Assembly: GCA_035235625.1 (NCBI GenBank)
Contig: CP141140.1
Span: 7,770,685 to 7,834,684 of the forward strand
DNA: 64,000 nucleotides
Source: Saururus chinensis
Taxonomy: Eukaryota > Streptophyta > Magnoliopsida > Piperales > Saururaceae
Direction: 5' to 3'
A program made the translations under genes and the position numbers. Under the pieces are notes generated by a model. That model was not told where the DNA came from. It was given only the letters and a program-made list of their open reading frames with translations, and did no database searches. Shown here one piece after another: positions 34,560 through 46,900 of this stretch. Every line of letters starts with the position of its first letter. The stretch's first letter is position 1.

Positions 34560-34985
34560 GAAGGGGGGGGATAGAAAAACATTCAGATGGGGGTAAGATT
34601 AAGAATTTTAAATGAGTGTTATCTAGGTAAGTAAGAAACGGGGTATTGAGGGGATTAATGGGGTGCAGAGGGTCGCGTTCAAATGTTTAAGTTTCGTTAG
34701 TTTAAATGACAAAGTTGACAAATATTTTTCTCTCTAGTATTTTGTGAAATATTTGTTTGATATTATTTAATTAATTTCTCAAATACTGATTGAGCATATA
34801 ATTGGACCAATTTGGAGTCGGCAAAAACAATTTCAATAAATATAACCAGATCTTCATGTCAATTCCAATAACCTGATTAGAATATTGGAAGAAATCACGC
34901 TACATTCATGTCAAGTTCCTAAGCAGTTAGGCAAAACCATTGATCTATATGGGGCCCACATCTTCATGAGTCATAACGTGGTCGT
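34560..34985. other. Intergenic DNA, nothing recognised
   Basis: Only a poly-G run near 34564 and AT-rich sequence. No gene. Confidence 0.4.
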
Positions 34986-34996
34986 AATTACAAGCT

Positions 34997-35146
34997 GAGT
35001 AATGCTAACGTGACGTTAAAAAATGCACGTGAAAAGTCTACTTCATCTTCCCATCACCATTGATGAGTGAGGGTCCCACTCATCAATGGTGATGGGAAGA
35101 TGTAGACTTTTCACGTATGGTTTTTAACATTACATAAGCATTTTTC
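34997..35146. mobile_element. Foldback MULE-type MITE with 9-bp target duplication
   Basis: The element is 150 bp and folds almost completely on itself: 'cacgtgaaaagtctact' pairs with 'gtagacttttcacgt', and 'catcaccattgatgagtg' with 'cactcatcaatggtgatg', leaving a loop of about 6 bases. The outermost bases are GAGTAATGCT at the left and, read inward from the right, GAAAAATGCT. It is flanked by TTACAAGCT at 34988-34996 and 35147-35155. A 9-bp duplication is the signature of Mutator-like transposition. Confidence 0.88.
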
Positions 35147-35155
35147 TTACAAGCT

Positions 35156-35855
35156 AGAGGTTGTGGGATAGATTGTGTGTAAGCAATTTTTATATTGGCT
35201 GCCAATCCTGATACCCAAAACTAATGTACAGGGTCCTATTGTCTTATTTACCATTTATAGGGGTGATTTGAAAAAAATAATTACGCCCATTTGAGATACC
35301 CTTTTCTGCATTAGTAAATAGTAATCATCTTTATGGGGTTGAATTACTTTTGGAAAAAGAGGGCATCAACTCCCATATAACGGAAATTACTCGTCTCATC
35401 AAACACTAACCTTAAGAGAAGTTGGTGATTCATGCCAAACCCTCAACAATAATGGCATTTGCAACTCACCAAGCAAAAAACTTCCACTACATCCCCTCTT
35501 ATTTACCAAACACTAAGTGAACTCGTATTGCACTCCATAGGGTGTAAATAATGCAAGGAGGATAACAAGGACTTCGTTATGTGGCCTTGTGGTTGACGGG
35601 GTTCGAATGGGTGTTTTAGGCCCTAAGGTTCCTTCGCATTTAAAAAAGAATTTTATGTGTTTAGGGGCCCTTGCTAAATCACTGGGTGACAGGATATGCG
35701 GCCTTTTATATTTGAAACTGAAATGTAGAGAACACATTCGCAATGCTACTCTGATGCCTTATTCCATTCATTTGCGATCAAGGTTACAGAATTTGATCGA
35801 CCTATGGCATGTGATCATTTCAATACCAAGAAGTCCATAACTATAAAGCTTTTAT
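35156..35855. other. Intergenic DNA downstream of defensin-like gene 2
   Basis: No gene is supported; overlapping frames on both strands at 35513-35840 have no recognisable features. Confidence 0.4.
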
Positions 35856-36610
35856 TCAGCATTGGTAGACACAAAAGCATTCCCTTCCTCCTTTACCATT
35901 GGGAAGGCAGTCCCCAGTGCCTTTGTTATGTTCATGGTAACAATGCATTCGACAGTCTGATATATCGCAGTTTTCATTTTTCAGCACAAGGGAGCAAGAC
36001 TTCGCCTCTGCTACCTCCATAATTACACCTGAAGATTCATAACGGATGCAAAGCATATCAGTAAGGAAGTCATGGTAGATGTGTAAGATTTTCAAGGTAA
36101 AAGAACATTTTCAGTACAACATACATCGAAGAGTTTTTAATAATGTTTCCCATTCACTATGAACCCAGTGTAAAGAACACTTAAAGGTTGTTTATGCATG
36201 AGATCAATGACACATATGCTAGTACACTAATATCAATAGTGCATATGCTAGTGTATGTTAGCGCCTTATTGATATGTACATTGTCTATCTTAAATATAAA
36301 TGGTACTGACCCCAAGCGTTCCTTACGCTAGGGTTACAGTGAATAAGGTACATAAAATTTTTTTCCTAAAAGTTACATAAATGTAAGTTGAACTATTAGT
36401 AAGACATGTATTGAAATGGCTATGGAAAAATTCAATTAGTATTTATATTAGTATATAGGATCTCTCAGCATGGCCTTCGTCACGCTCACGAGCCGAAGGC
36501 TCCTTAGTCTCGACAATTCTATTTTTTTTGTGGCAAAGAGAGGGTGAGGAGATACCTGAGAGGACGAGCAACGCAAGGACAAAGAAACATGTCTGAGAAA
36601 GCTTTGCCAT
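35856..36610 (-). CDS. Defensin-like cysteine-rich peptide, gene 2
   Basis: Two coding exons, 36610-36556 and 36028-35856, with a 527-bp GT-AG intron in phase 1, giving 75 residues. Exon 1 encodes a signal peptide (MAKLSQTCFFVLALLVLS). Exon 2 adds GVIMEVAEA and then a mature domain starting KSCSLVLKN with eight cysteines in the same spacing as gene 1 (x8, x4, x3, x10, x9, x1, x3) and ending exactly on the last cysteine. This is the plant defensin/LCR fold; the product should be secreted. Compared with gene 1, exon 2 starts eight codons earlier relative to the conserved AEAKSC and so lengthens the region near signal cleavage. Many differences fall between the cysteines (for example YHEHNKGTGD against YHDHNRGTGL), as is usual in this fast-changing family. 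A target or role cannot be read from the sequence. Confidence 0.85.
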
Positions 36611-36930
36611 CTGTAGTAACAAAAAAAACTAGTTGTAGAACTTTGTAATATAGATAGAACATTTGCAGGATTGTCAATTATCTGCACTCGTATATCTTAC
36701 TCATGCATGGACCAATATAAGTATTAAAAAAAGATTGTCAACCATTTTTCTTATTCTTGTATCAACAATCAGATAAAAGCCCGTAGGGTTGTCCCAGTGA
36801 AACTCCAAAAAATGCTTAGATCTAAAGAAAAATCAAACATACCCTTGTGTAGCGAGCAAATGAAATAGGAACAATGAAACTTTAATTTGTGAAGAGGGAA
36901 CTGAGGACTGAGGGATTTATAGAACAGGTG
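36611..36930 (-). promoter_or_regulatory. TATA box, 5'-UTR exon and 5'-UTR intron of defensin-like gene 2
   Basis: On the minus strand TATAAAT lies at 36921-36915 after 'acctgttc'. A leader follows to 36843, where AAGG|GTATGT forms a good donor. The intron runs 36842-36611 and ends TTACTACAG directly before the start codon, so splicing would place the ATG at the first base of the exon. The intron is 232 bp. The arrangement is inferred from splice signals and from the homologous but altered region of gene 1. Confidence 0.5.
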
Positions 36931-37059
36931 GTAGTAGTGTATGTCCTGTTGTGGCACGTTGACTTTTTAAGTTGAGGGTAAATCATATATATAAGGAAAC
37001 GTTATCACATTATATCATGAATCTTCACGTGGATTAATATGGCTGCCAATTCATACACT

Positions 37060-37335
37060 GAAATTAAAGAATTTACTTAATAGGAATTATTATCATGTGA
37101 TTTCAGGAACCATCTTCGTAATAAATTTGATCAGGTTACCAAAAAAAAATGATATGAATCATTGGTATGGTTGACATCGCTGGACGAGATTCAGTAGCAA
37201 TTTAAAATCCAGTGATGCCAACCATATCACTGATTCTCATCATTTGTTTTGGTAACCTCAACAAATTTATTCCTAATTAAGATGGTTCCTGAAATCACTT
37301 GATAATAATTCATATTAAGTAAATTCTTTAATTTC
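37060..37335. mobile_element. Foldback MITE-like inverted repeat
   Basis: The left arm 'gaaattaaagaatttactta' pairs with 'taagtaaattctttaatttc' at the right end. Inner matches include 'gtgatttcaggaaccatctt' with 'aagatggttcctgaaatcac' and 'atggttgacatcgctgga' with 'tccagtgatgccaaccat'. The loop is about 25 bases at 37190-37210. No target duplication is visible; the right end lies 6 bp from the start of the 3-kb palindrome. Confidence 0.75.
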
Positions 37336-37341
37336 CTTTAG

Positions 37342-40300
37342 AGGGGGTTAGTCAATCAAAATTTTAAATACTGAATTTAAAATATGAGATTTTAGAATAT
37401 AATCCAAATTCTAAGATTTGAATTGCCAAATTTTAAAATATTTGGATACCCAAATCTTGTATTAGTAGAATCCCGGGATTTGCATTGTTGATTTCAAAAT
37501 AATTAACTCCTAAAATTTTTTTATCTATAATTTTAAAATTTGACTAATCCATAATTTAAAAAATGCGAGAGGTGGTCATGAGCGGAGTAGGCAGTAGGGT
37601 ATGTAGAGGAAAAAAATCAAAACAGAGAATGGAAGACAGCGGCAGTTGGAGGGTGAGATGAGACATTACCTGGCCACGATGATTTCTCTTGCAAGGATGG
37701 TGGCCTCCGCCAAGCTTCAGTCGCCGCATGAAAATGGGAACCTCCTCCAAGCCATGGAAGGCAATATCGATCATGGAAGGCCGTATCGGCCGATACCGGT
37801 GCATATCGGCCGATACGTACCCGTATCGGCCGATACCGATACAGTACGGGGGGCGATACGCCCCCCATTGTAATTATCGATACGTAATGGCCGTATCGGC
37901 CATACCATATCAATACGGACGATACGTATTGATACCATATTTTAAAAATTATTTTTTAATTAAAAATTTTAATTTTTTTTATAGTCATTAATACTCTCAT
38001 CCATATCGATACAACCTTCCATGGTATCGATACGGATGATAGTATCGACAATCACATATACAGGTATGGGTCGATGATATGCTTGGTACGCGCCAAAACG
38101 GTCGTAAACCCTTTTGATATACAAAAAAATAATATTATAACTAATAATATATCATTATAATACTTCATTTTAGAAGGTTGTATAAACTGATACGAGTGCT
38201 CTAAAATTATTTTATTTTAGAACCATACACTTTACTCCCTCTGTCCTCTACAAACTATTATTCCCTCCGCCCCATATTAAGTATTCTAAAATTAATTTAT
38301 TTTAAAATTAAATAAGATATTTAATGAGTCATATGAATATTATTGAGAAACTCATACAGTAGATGTTTAAGTAAATGCATAATTGTGGAGCACTATATTT
38401 TTTAAAAAATTATGTAAACTATATATACCCACTTATATTGATATCATATAATTTTTTTAAAAATATTTTTAATATAATAAAAACATAGTCATTAGAAGAG
38501 GTTGGATTAGAATTATATTTTTGTTTTTAAGGAAAAAAATTTAAAATATTTTTAAAAATAAAAAATATATATTAAAATATTAGAGTATCGATACGTATCG
38601 ACCGTATCGATATCGTATGCCCGATACGGCCGGTACATATCGATGATACGTGTGGGGGGCGTATCGCCCCCTGTACAGTATTGGTATCGACCTTTAGTGC
38701 GTGCCGGCCTTCATTTTCTAGTGAATGTTGGCCTCCCTTTTCCAGTGCTTTTGTCATTTTTCAATACCACCTCTAGAGGTGGTGTTGTAAAATCTCACTT
38801 TTATGTTATAAGTTTCCAGCAAAATCCTCTCAAATCACAATCCTAAAATTTTTAACTAACGCTGTATTTCAAATACAAGAATCAATTGTTTAACCACTAA
38901 CGCGATATTTAAAATATTGATTCTTGTATTTGAAATACAACGTTAGTTAAAAATCTTAGGATTGTGATTTGAGAGGATTTTGTTGAAAACTTATAATATA
39001 AAAGTTAGATTTTACAACACCACCTTTAGAGGTGGTATTGTAAAATGACAGAAGCACTGGAAAAGGGAGGCCAGTATTCACTAGAAAATGAAGGCCGGCA
39101 CGCACTAGAGGTCGATACCAATATGGTATAGGGGGCGATACGCCCCCCACACATATCATCTATATGTACCGGCCGTATCGGGCATACGATAGTGATACGG
39201 TCGATACGTATCGATACTCTTAATATTTTAAATTTTTTTTTCTTAAAAACAAAAATATAATTCCAATCCAACCTCTTCTAATGACTATGTTTATATTATA
39301 TTAAAAATATTTTTACAAAAATTATATGATATCAATATAAGTAGGTCTATATAGTTTACATAATTTTTTTTAAAATATAGTGCTCCACAATTATGCATTT
39401 ACTTAAACATCTACCGTATGAGTTTCTCAATAATATTCATATGACTAACTAAATATCTTATTTGATTTTAAAATAAATTAATTTTAGAACACTTAATATG
39501 GGGCGGAGGGATTAATAGTTTGTAGAGGACAGAGGGAGTAAAGTGTATGGTTCTAAAATAAAATAATTTTAGAGCACTCGTATCAGTTTATATGACCTTC
39601 TAAAATGAAGTATTATAATGATATATTATTAGTTATAATATTTTTATATATATATCAAAGGGTTTACACCGTTTTGGTGCGTACCAAGCGTATCATCGAT
39701 GCGTACCCGTATCTGTGATTGTCGATACTATCATCCGTATCGATACCATGGAAGGCTGTATCGATACGAATGAGAGTATCGATGACTATAAAAAATTAAT
39801 TTTTTTAATTAAAAAATATTTTTTAAAATATGGTATCAATACATATCGGCCGTATTGATACAATATGGCCGATATGGCCGTTACGTATCGATAATTACAG
39901 TGGGGGGCGTATCACCCCCCATTCTATACCAGTATCGGCCGATACAACCTTCCATGATCGATACTGCCTTCCATAGCTTGGAGGAGGTTGTCATTTCATG
40001 CGGCGACTGGAACTTGGCGGAGGCCACCATCCTTGCTAGAGAAACCATCGTGGCTAGGTAACGTCTCATCTCACCCTCCAACTGCCGCTGTCTTCCATTC
40101 TCTGTTTTGATTTTTTTCCTCCGCATACCCTATTGCCTACTCCTCTCATGACCACCTCTCACATTTTGCAAATTATGGATTAGTCAAATTTTAAAATTAT
40201 AGATAAAAAAAATTTAAGAGTTAATTATTTTGAAATCAATAATAAAAATCCCGGGATTCTAGTAATACAAGATTTGGGTATCCAAATATTTTAAAATTTG

Positions 40301-40385
40301 GCAATTCAAATCTTAGAATTTGGATTATATTCTAAAATCTCATATTTTAAATCTAGTATTTAAAATTTTGATTGACTAACCCCCT
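37342..40385. mobile_element. 3-kb near-palindromic foldback element
   Basis: The outer ends are AGGGGGTTAGTCAATCAAAA (from 37342) and its inverse (to 40385). Arms of about 1545 and 1470 bp mirror each other over their whole length, with a spacer of about 29 bp at 38887-38915. The arms contain two clusters each of a self-complementary motif, GTATCGGCCGATAC and variants, plus a GC-rich 'ggggggcgtatcgcccccc' palindrome. There is also a Stowaway-like 'ctccctctgtcctc' segment. Translations in these clusters give Tyr/Arg/Pro/Ile strings and are not genes. No target duplication or transposase was found. The arms differ mainly in the number of GTATCGGCCGATAC copies, left having about two more. Confidence 0.85.
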
Positions 40386-41310
40386 GGTATATGAATTTAC
40401 AACCTTGATTTTGATTTCAGGGTGTTTTAAAATTGGCATTTGAGATTGTTAGTGTTTGGGAAAATTTTGATTTTATTGGTAAAATTTTAAGAACCCTTGT
40501 TTAGAAACTTGGATTCGCCATGGGTCTGATTTAGATTTAAATTTTTATAGTACTTAAAATACTTATTCTCTCTTTTGCGTCTTTTACAAAGTGTAAAGAA
40601 AATGAACTTTTGAGCAACTTTCATTTAGGTATTGTTGGGTGGTTTAGTTCCTAGTGAATGAGATGGAGGTAGCCCCTATAGAGAACAAGGTGGGAGGTGG
40701 TTTGCATGTCTAACAAACACGACCCAATTTCACTTTGCAAGAGAGTTGAGGGAGAAGAGGGTGGAGTCGAGAGAGATTGGAAGAAAGGGGACATTTTGAG
40801 TTTTTTTAATATATAATTAGGACATTGAGAGGGTTGGGGGAGAGAAGTAGCAAAGTGGGAAGAAATTTAACTTTTGCATGTTTCTAGTTATAATAGAAAT
40901 CACGAGATTTGTGATGGGATTTTGGCCAAAATCAAATATCATCCAAGACGGGTTCCCAAACATGAGATTTGGACCAAATCTAACCCATTTAAAAATCACA
41001 CCCCCTTAAACCCATGTTTCCAAACGCACCCTATGAGACAAGCTTAAACTCCAACAATTCAATTGTTTTGATCCTTGCAAATATATTTCAAGAGAAAAAA
41101 GTGTTGTGACGAGCCTACTAAAGAATTATTAGTCATGAATAAGAAAAAGTTTTGCCTACTATAAGGTGGCGGAAGAATCGACACTCGGAGCCGTTGGTGA
41201 TGGTGCAATCAATGAAAGTGGCTATCTTTTTCTAATTTTACTCTAAACAACAAACAATACAATATATATAAGTAATAATCAATTTTGCATGTGATCAAAT
41301 AACAATACAA
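40386..41310. other. Intergenic DNA with a possible PIF/Harbinger-like end
   Basis: No gene. The sequence 'atgtttccaaacgcaccct' at 41013-41031 resembles the inverted end (GGGTGCGTTTGG) of PIF/Harbinger-type or hAT MITEs. A matching left end was not identified. Confidence 0.35.
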
Positions 41311-41319
41311 GGAGAAATG

Positions 41320-42960
41320 GGCATTTTACGACGCTTTTATTAGCAACGTACGTAAAAGCATCACTAAAATTCATTAATAACAACGTTTATTGAGTGTCGT
41401 TATAAACTTAGACTTTTAGCGACACTTTTATACAAGCATTGCTAGTAATATTAGAATTTGCAATGTTTATCAATAAAGCGTCACAAATAATACTATTTGT
41501 TCCCCGCCAAAAAATCTATTTATGATGTATATATGCAAACATTGCAAATAACATAGGTTATTTGCGATGTTTATAGCTATACGTCACAAATAATATATGT
41601 TGTTTGTGACGTATGTTTATATACATCATAAATAATATATATTTTATTTAATTTATGTAATTTAGATTATAAATTATATTATTTAATATATAACTATATT
41701 TAATTTATTTAGGATTACAAAATATATTTAATTTATAATATATATTATTTGCAACATAAGTACTATACATCACAAATAACTTTTTATTTGTGACATATAG
41801 AACTAAAGGTCGCAAATAATATGTTATTTAGATTACAACATATATTATTTAATAAATAAATATATTAAAAAATTAAATTGATTTATTCAATCCTGTTTAT
41901 GTGAGACTGGGCTCACACACATAAGCTAGGGCCGTTGAATTTCTATCGACAACGCACATATCTCAAGGAGTATAGGCAAGTTGCATGCCCCTTTATGCGG
42001 TTGGATCTCAAAAAAATAAATTAATTACTTCATACCCATTTGAGTGAGGCTGGGCTCACGGGCATCAGCGTGAACCCTAGCCCTATGGGCCATCAAATTT
42101 CGATCTGACAATGCACATATCTCAAGGGGCAGCAAAGTTGCTTGTCGCTTGAATCTCGATTCGATAATTCTCGAAGTCCGACCACAAAAAAAATGGGACT
42201 AATGAAATTAATATATTTTTTTTCAATATTATATTTCATATATTTATATATTAAATAATATATTATTTAATTTAAATAAAATATATCAAATAAATATATG
42301 AAATAGAAAAAAAAAGTATTTGCAACGTATATGATTAAACGTGCAAATAACATAGTTTATTTGCAACGTTTAATCATATACGTCACAAATAACCTAAGGT
42401 ATTTTGATGTTTAAGCATATACGTCACAAATACTCTTATTATTTTCAACATATATAATTCTATTAATAAATATATTATTTAATAAATAACTATTTAATAA
42501 ATATTTACAAAAAAATAACTTAATTTCTTCAGTCCCGTTTGAGTGAGACTAGGCTGACGCATATCAGCGTGAGCCTTAACCTTGTGGGCCATAAAATTTG
42601 ATCTGATGAAGCACACATCTAATAGCATGCCCCCTTCCATCGTGGGGTATTGAGTTGATGGATCTTAAAGCCCGTGCTCACACATAAAAGACTAAAGAAA
42701 ATAATTTAAATTTTTTGTGATTATATATCAAATAATATATTATTTAATTTAAATAAAATATATAAAATAGAAAAAATGAGTATTTGTGACATATATGATT
42801 AAATGTCACAAATAATCAATGTTATTTGCTATGTTTAATCATATATGTCTCAAATAACCTACAATATTTTTGAGATGTTTAAGTATATATGTCACAAATA
42901 CTCTTATCAATCGCAAATAATATAGTTTTTTTATATAAATTATAAAACATATTATTTAAT
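41320..42960. mobile_element. Degenerate CACTA-like hairpin region
   Basis: Short hairpins of the types 'ttagcgacact/agtgtcgctaa' and 'tatttgcaacgt ... acgtcacaaata' recur every 40-60 bp, as in subterminal regions of CACTA elements, with AT-rich spacers rich in 'atttaataaata'. Neither a CACTACAAC start nor its inverse was found, so the ends are lost or the element is of another type. Confidence 0.5.
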
Positions 42961-43390
42961 ATATAAATATATAATAAATAATTATGAAAAATATCTTAAT
43001 TTTTCAGTACCGTTTGAGTTAGATCGGGCTTACATGCGTCAACGTGAGCCCCTTCCTTGTTAGCCATTGAATTTCAACGATGCATCAAGTGAGGCTTAGT
43101 TGTCACAATTAGAAGCTAAATATCAAAGGTTAACTAGTAACCAAGTTAGCGGGAAAATGCGGGCATGAGCTGTAGACAATTGTAATTGCTTCAATTAAAA
43201 TCAAAGTTGAAGTCTTCAACAGAAATGTTTGATGATGATATCATAACTCCAAAGGTAAAAGTTGCATGTTTACAAAAAAAATTAAATTTATATATTAATT
43301 CCCATTTGTGTGAGATTGGGCCGCACGCGTCACCGTGAGCCCCAGCCCTATAGGAAATCAGAATTCAATCTAACAATGAACATACATGGC
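41885..43390 (+). repeat. Five dispersed copies of a 90-bp GC-richer module
   Basis: Copies begin at about 41889, 42030, 42530, 43005 and 43301. The typical order is 'cgtttgagtgaga', 'gggctcac', 'cgtcagcgtgagcc', 'gggccat', 'gaatttcgatctgacaatgc', then 'acatatctcaagg'. Each sits among the AT-rich hairpin repeats. The five copies differ by 15-30 % by eye. No open frame is shared. Confidence 0.75.
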
Positions 43391-43505
43391 GTTAGTCATT
43401 TTGTATTTCAAATTATAATTCACCAATTTCAAAATGTGGCATTAGCCATTTGGGATTTCATATGCGTATTTTATAAAGTGGCGTTAGTCATTTTGGAATT
43501 TGGAG
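43385..43505 (+). repeat. Short tandem repeat 'ggcgttagtcattttgg'
   Basis: Three diverged copies, at about 43389, 43437 and 43482, each 'ggcgttagtcatttt' or 'ggcattagccatttggga' followed by 'atttc'. Confidence 0.6.
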
Positions 43506-44384
43506 AATAATATATTTATATCTTGTGCTTAGATGAAATCTAGATTTTGTCGTGTATTTTTTCATGCATTTTGAAAAACTAGGATTTTGGCTTGCATTTT
43601 AAAATTGGGAATCTAAAATGCAAGATTTTGTCTCATGCCCTGGCGCCCGCCCGACCTGAGCCGAACCCGGTCTAGGGGCCGGTCAAAGCACACCGGGGAG
43701 GCAACATTTGCATTGCGGAAGTCTTAACCCCTATAACGGGTGATTAACGAACATGAAGTCGCGCACCTTTAGTCCTTTGAGGAAGAGAAATAAGGTAAAA
43801 TAAAAGAGGATAACATCTCTGACATAAATCCTTAAGTGTAACCCACCTACTTAACATCCTGAGCCAAAACACAGGGCTCGAATTCAGAAAATCTTAGACA
43901 AGTCTAAAAGCATCAGATATACACGAGTCTAAAACATAATCATCCATACAAGGTATTTTATAATCATGATAGCATAAATCAGAAGACAAAATAAGGTACT
44001 AAGGCATCCGCGCCTGCTCCCACGCATATCCCACTCGTCCCTCATACAAGGAATCCTGATCAACTGCATGTTGTACCATGCAGCCCTAAAACAAAACAGA
44101 GAAAGAGGGTTGAGTAAAACTCAGTAAGGTTTAAAATGCAGTAACTTTAATCAAAAAATAACCATGACACGTCAACATGGTAATTCAAATCCAAATTTCA
44201 CATAATACTCTCATTCCTTATTAATTCCCTTACCATACCCCTAATTATCCATAAGTAATTATCCTCCATACAAGTATCTCATACATACTAATCATGGCTT
44301 GAATAATCACATTTTGGCTAGCATCCATCCTGCATAATAAGTGATTCTCACCCAATCACATCATGCATAATCGTCACATATAAC

Positions 44385-44600
44385 CTGCATGAGAAGTGTC
44401 TCTACTACACATTCATATCATGCATAAACATCACATAAACCTGCATGAGGAGTGTCTCTACCACACATTTAGATCATTCATAAACATCACATAAACCTGC
44501 ATGAAAAGTGTCACTAACACATATTTTAGATCATGCATAAATATCACACGTATCAACCTGCATATAAAGTGTCTCTAGCACACATTCATAACCATGCAAG
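44385..44600 (+). repeat. Tandem repeat of 46-61 bp, four to five copies
   Basis: The landmark 'acctgcatgagaagtgtct' or a variant lies at 44393, 44439, 44495 and 44556, each followed by 'acacattcatatcatgcat'. Confidence 0.8.
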
Positions 44601-46383
44601 CCGATAAAAACAACCCTGCTTAATCGGCTGAAGCATAAGCAGTCTGTGCGCACTCCATACAATCCCCAACAGGAAAGTCTGAAGGAATTCCACAATTTGG
44701 GTAAATTCCTTAACGGGGAAGGATACCCCCTAGTAAGCTGGTGCACTCGGCTACACTAGCCTGGATTCTCAGAGTCCAGATAGTCTCAAATAGTTTGTCT
44801 CCTTATAGCATTACCGTTCTTCTCAACCTGGGAAGGAAAACCCGTCCTCAAGGGATGTAAAACCTCATCCTCTCGAACGTAAAACCCCGTCCTTTCGGAC
44901 GTAAAACCGAATCGATTTAAGCCTCGGATCGATTAACCCGACAAGCAATTCTCACACAATTACATCCAATAGACCAACATCGGCTAAACTCAGTAAAGTC
45001 TCATTAATGAAATTTGCTTCATGATGCATGCAACATGATACATACGTGAGCAATCACTACATGAATTATAATTCATGTAACGTGCTCCCATCAGCCTCAC
45101 ATGCATCATATCAAATCATAAATATCAACACTTACCATGATTACCCCCACATGTGTGTGTTCTAGATAGAAACATATATCTCTAAGCATATGGACATGCA
45201 TTATAGATAACCCATTAACATCCTACACACACGCTCTTTAACATCTAATTATGGTTTCTTATTGAAATCATGAGTGAAAAATCATCGGAAGACATCAATC
45301 AAGTCAAGTGCAACCTCATGCTAGACCTATATAAGCATATACACTCCATACTTGAATCTATACATGGCACCATCATTCACCCATAATTTAATCACATTAT
45401 AAGAAGACATACAAGTCCATTTTCATACTATAATCTTGCTGAAATCATGCTTAAAACATAAGAATTATTCAATCATGGATTCAAGATATGCACTCCTAAC
45501 ATGTTTAGCCAACAACATGCAATTTCCCATATTACTTGAATATTCTTCATAATTTTCAACATCAATATCATGTCTTTCCAATAGCTATTTCTAGCTCAAA
45601 TTACTCAACAAGAACATAAAAAATGACATTTAAGAGTAAAAACTCAAAAAATGGACAAATTAAAAACAACACAATTTGCTGTGTTGGCGTTCAAACGCCT
45701 TGAAGGGCCGTTCGAACGCTTGGCCATTCGATCGGCGGTCAAGCCGTTCAATCTCCATAACGACCATCTCTAGTTCGTTTTCCTCACTTCGAAATCAAAA
45801 CGGAAACTTCACATACAAATCTAAAACTACAAAATCACACTCCCAAACATCATAATAATCCAATCCATGCTTAGTGAACATCAATTCTAGTCATTACTAA
45901 ACAAAAACCCTAAGAAATCTCATCAAAGATTAAATATTTCTCAAATCACCATTAAAGCTCATAACCATGGAACCCACTTCGAACTTCATCTAAACTCGAA
46001 TATGAAATCATAGCCACATTTAAGATGAAAACACTTACCTTCTAGCAACTTCTTGACTCGAAATAGCTCCTCCAACACCTTCTAATCATACCCAACATAT
46101 GGTTTTTATTAATACTTTCATAAATCCGATTTAAAACACTTAAATCTTAAAGAACTAGTAGATCTAGGGTTCAAGAGACTCAAAAATGAAATTTCAATCA
46201 TTAGGTTTTGAAATAGAAACCAAAATCAGTAGTTTTTGAGTAAAAATTGAGATTAATCCAAAGCAAAAGAAAAAATTTGAAAGATTTAAGAAAAAACCCT
46301 AATGGATTAATGAAACATTAAGTAAATCTATACCTTAATCTCTTTCTCTTTCTCGAAAATGGGGATTAGGCTCCTAAGCTCCT

Positions 46384-46900
46384 GGTCTCAGCCCTTTCCC
46401 AATTGGGAAAGTGGTTGTGTCATTCCTTTAATAGTAAAGGGTGAGGTAAACCTAATGAATTTGTGGGGTATATATAAGAGTTACTACTAAAAATGGATAA
46501 ACTTGCTTATTTAAACCCAAATTGAAGTCTGAAAATTTTAAAATAATTAATTTTTATTTTAACATGATGTTAGGGTCATTTAGGACTAATAACCCCAATT
46601 TCACACTTGGGGCTCACGGTGGGTCCCGCCCCCTAACTTTTCAGAAAAAATAGTGAAATTTCAAGAAAAATTCTAAATGACTTAAATTAAAAACCATAAA
46701 TGTGAAGAAAATTTTGGCTAAAACCTTTGTTAACCACTTTAATTTTGAAAATAGTCAAAACCGATCATAATTTGCATTAAACCACACAATAGCAATTAAA
46801 ATATATTATATCATAACAGATCAGATCGGAAAATATCATATTAAATAGAGCATTTCAGAGTTTATCATATCATATCATGTCAAAGCATATCAAAACACAT
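46384..46900. repeat. Segment paralogous to 48147-48560
   Basis: The palindrome ttcccaattgggaaa, then 'gaatttgtggggtata' and 'gttagggtcatttagga' occur here. The same order is found at 48152-48340 ('ttcccaattgggaaa', 'gaatttgttggggtata', 'tttagggtcatgtgaga'). These two diverged copies flank an LTR remnant at about 47040-48136. Confidence 0.55.

Noticed and set aside
37556-40126. Tyr/Arg/Pro-rich frames in the 3-kb palindrome
   Set aside because: They arise from translating the GTATCGGCCGATAC repeat in different phases and appear in mirrored form in both arms.
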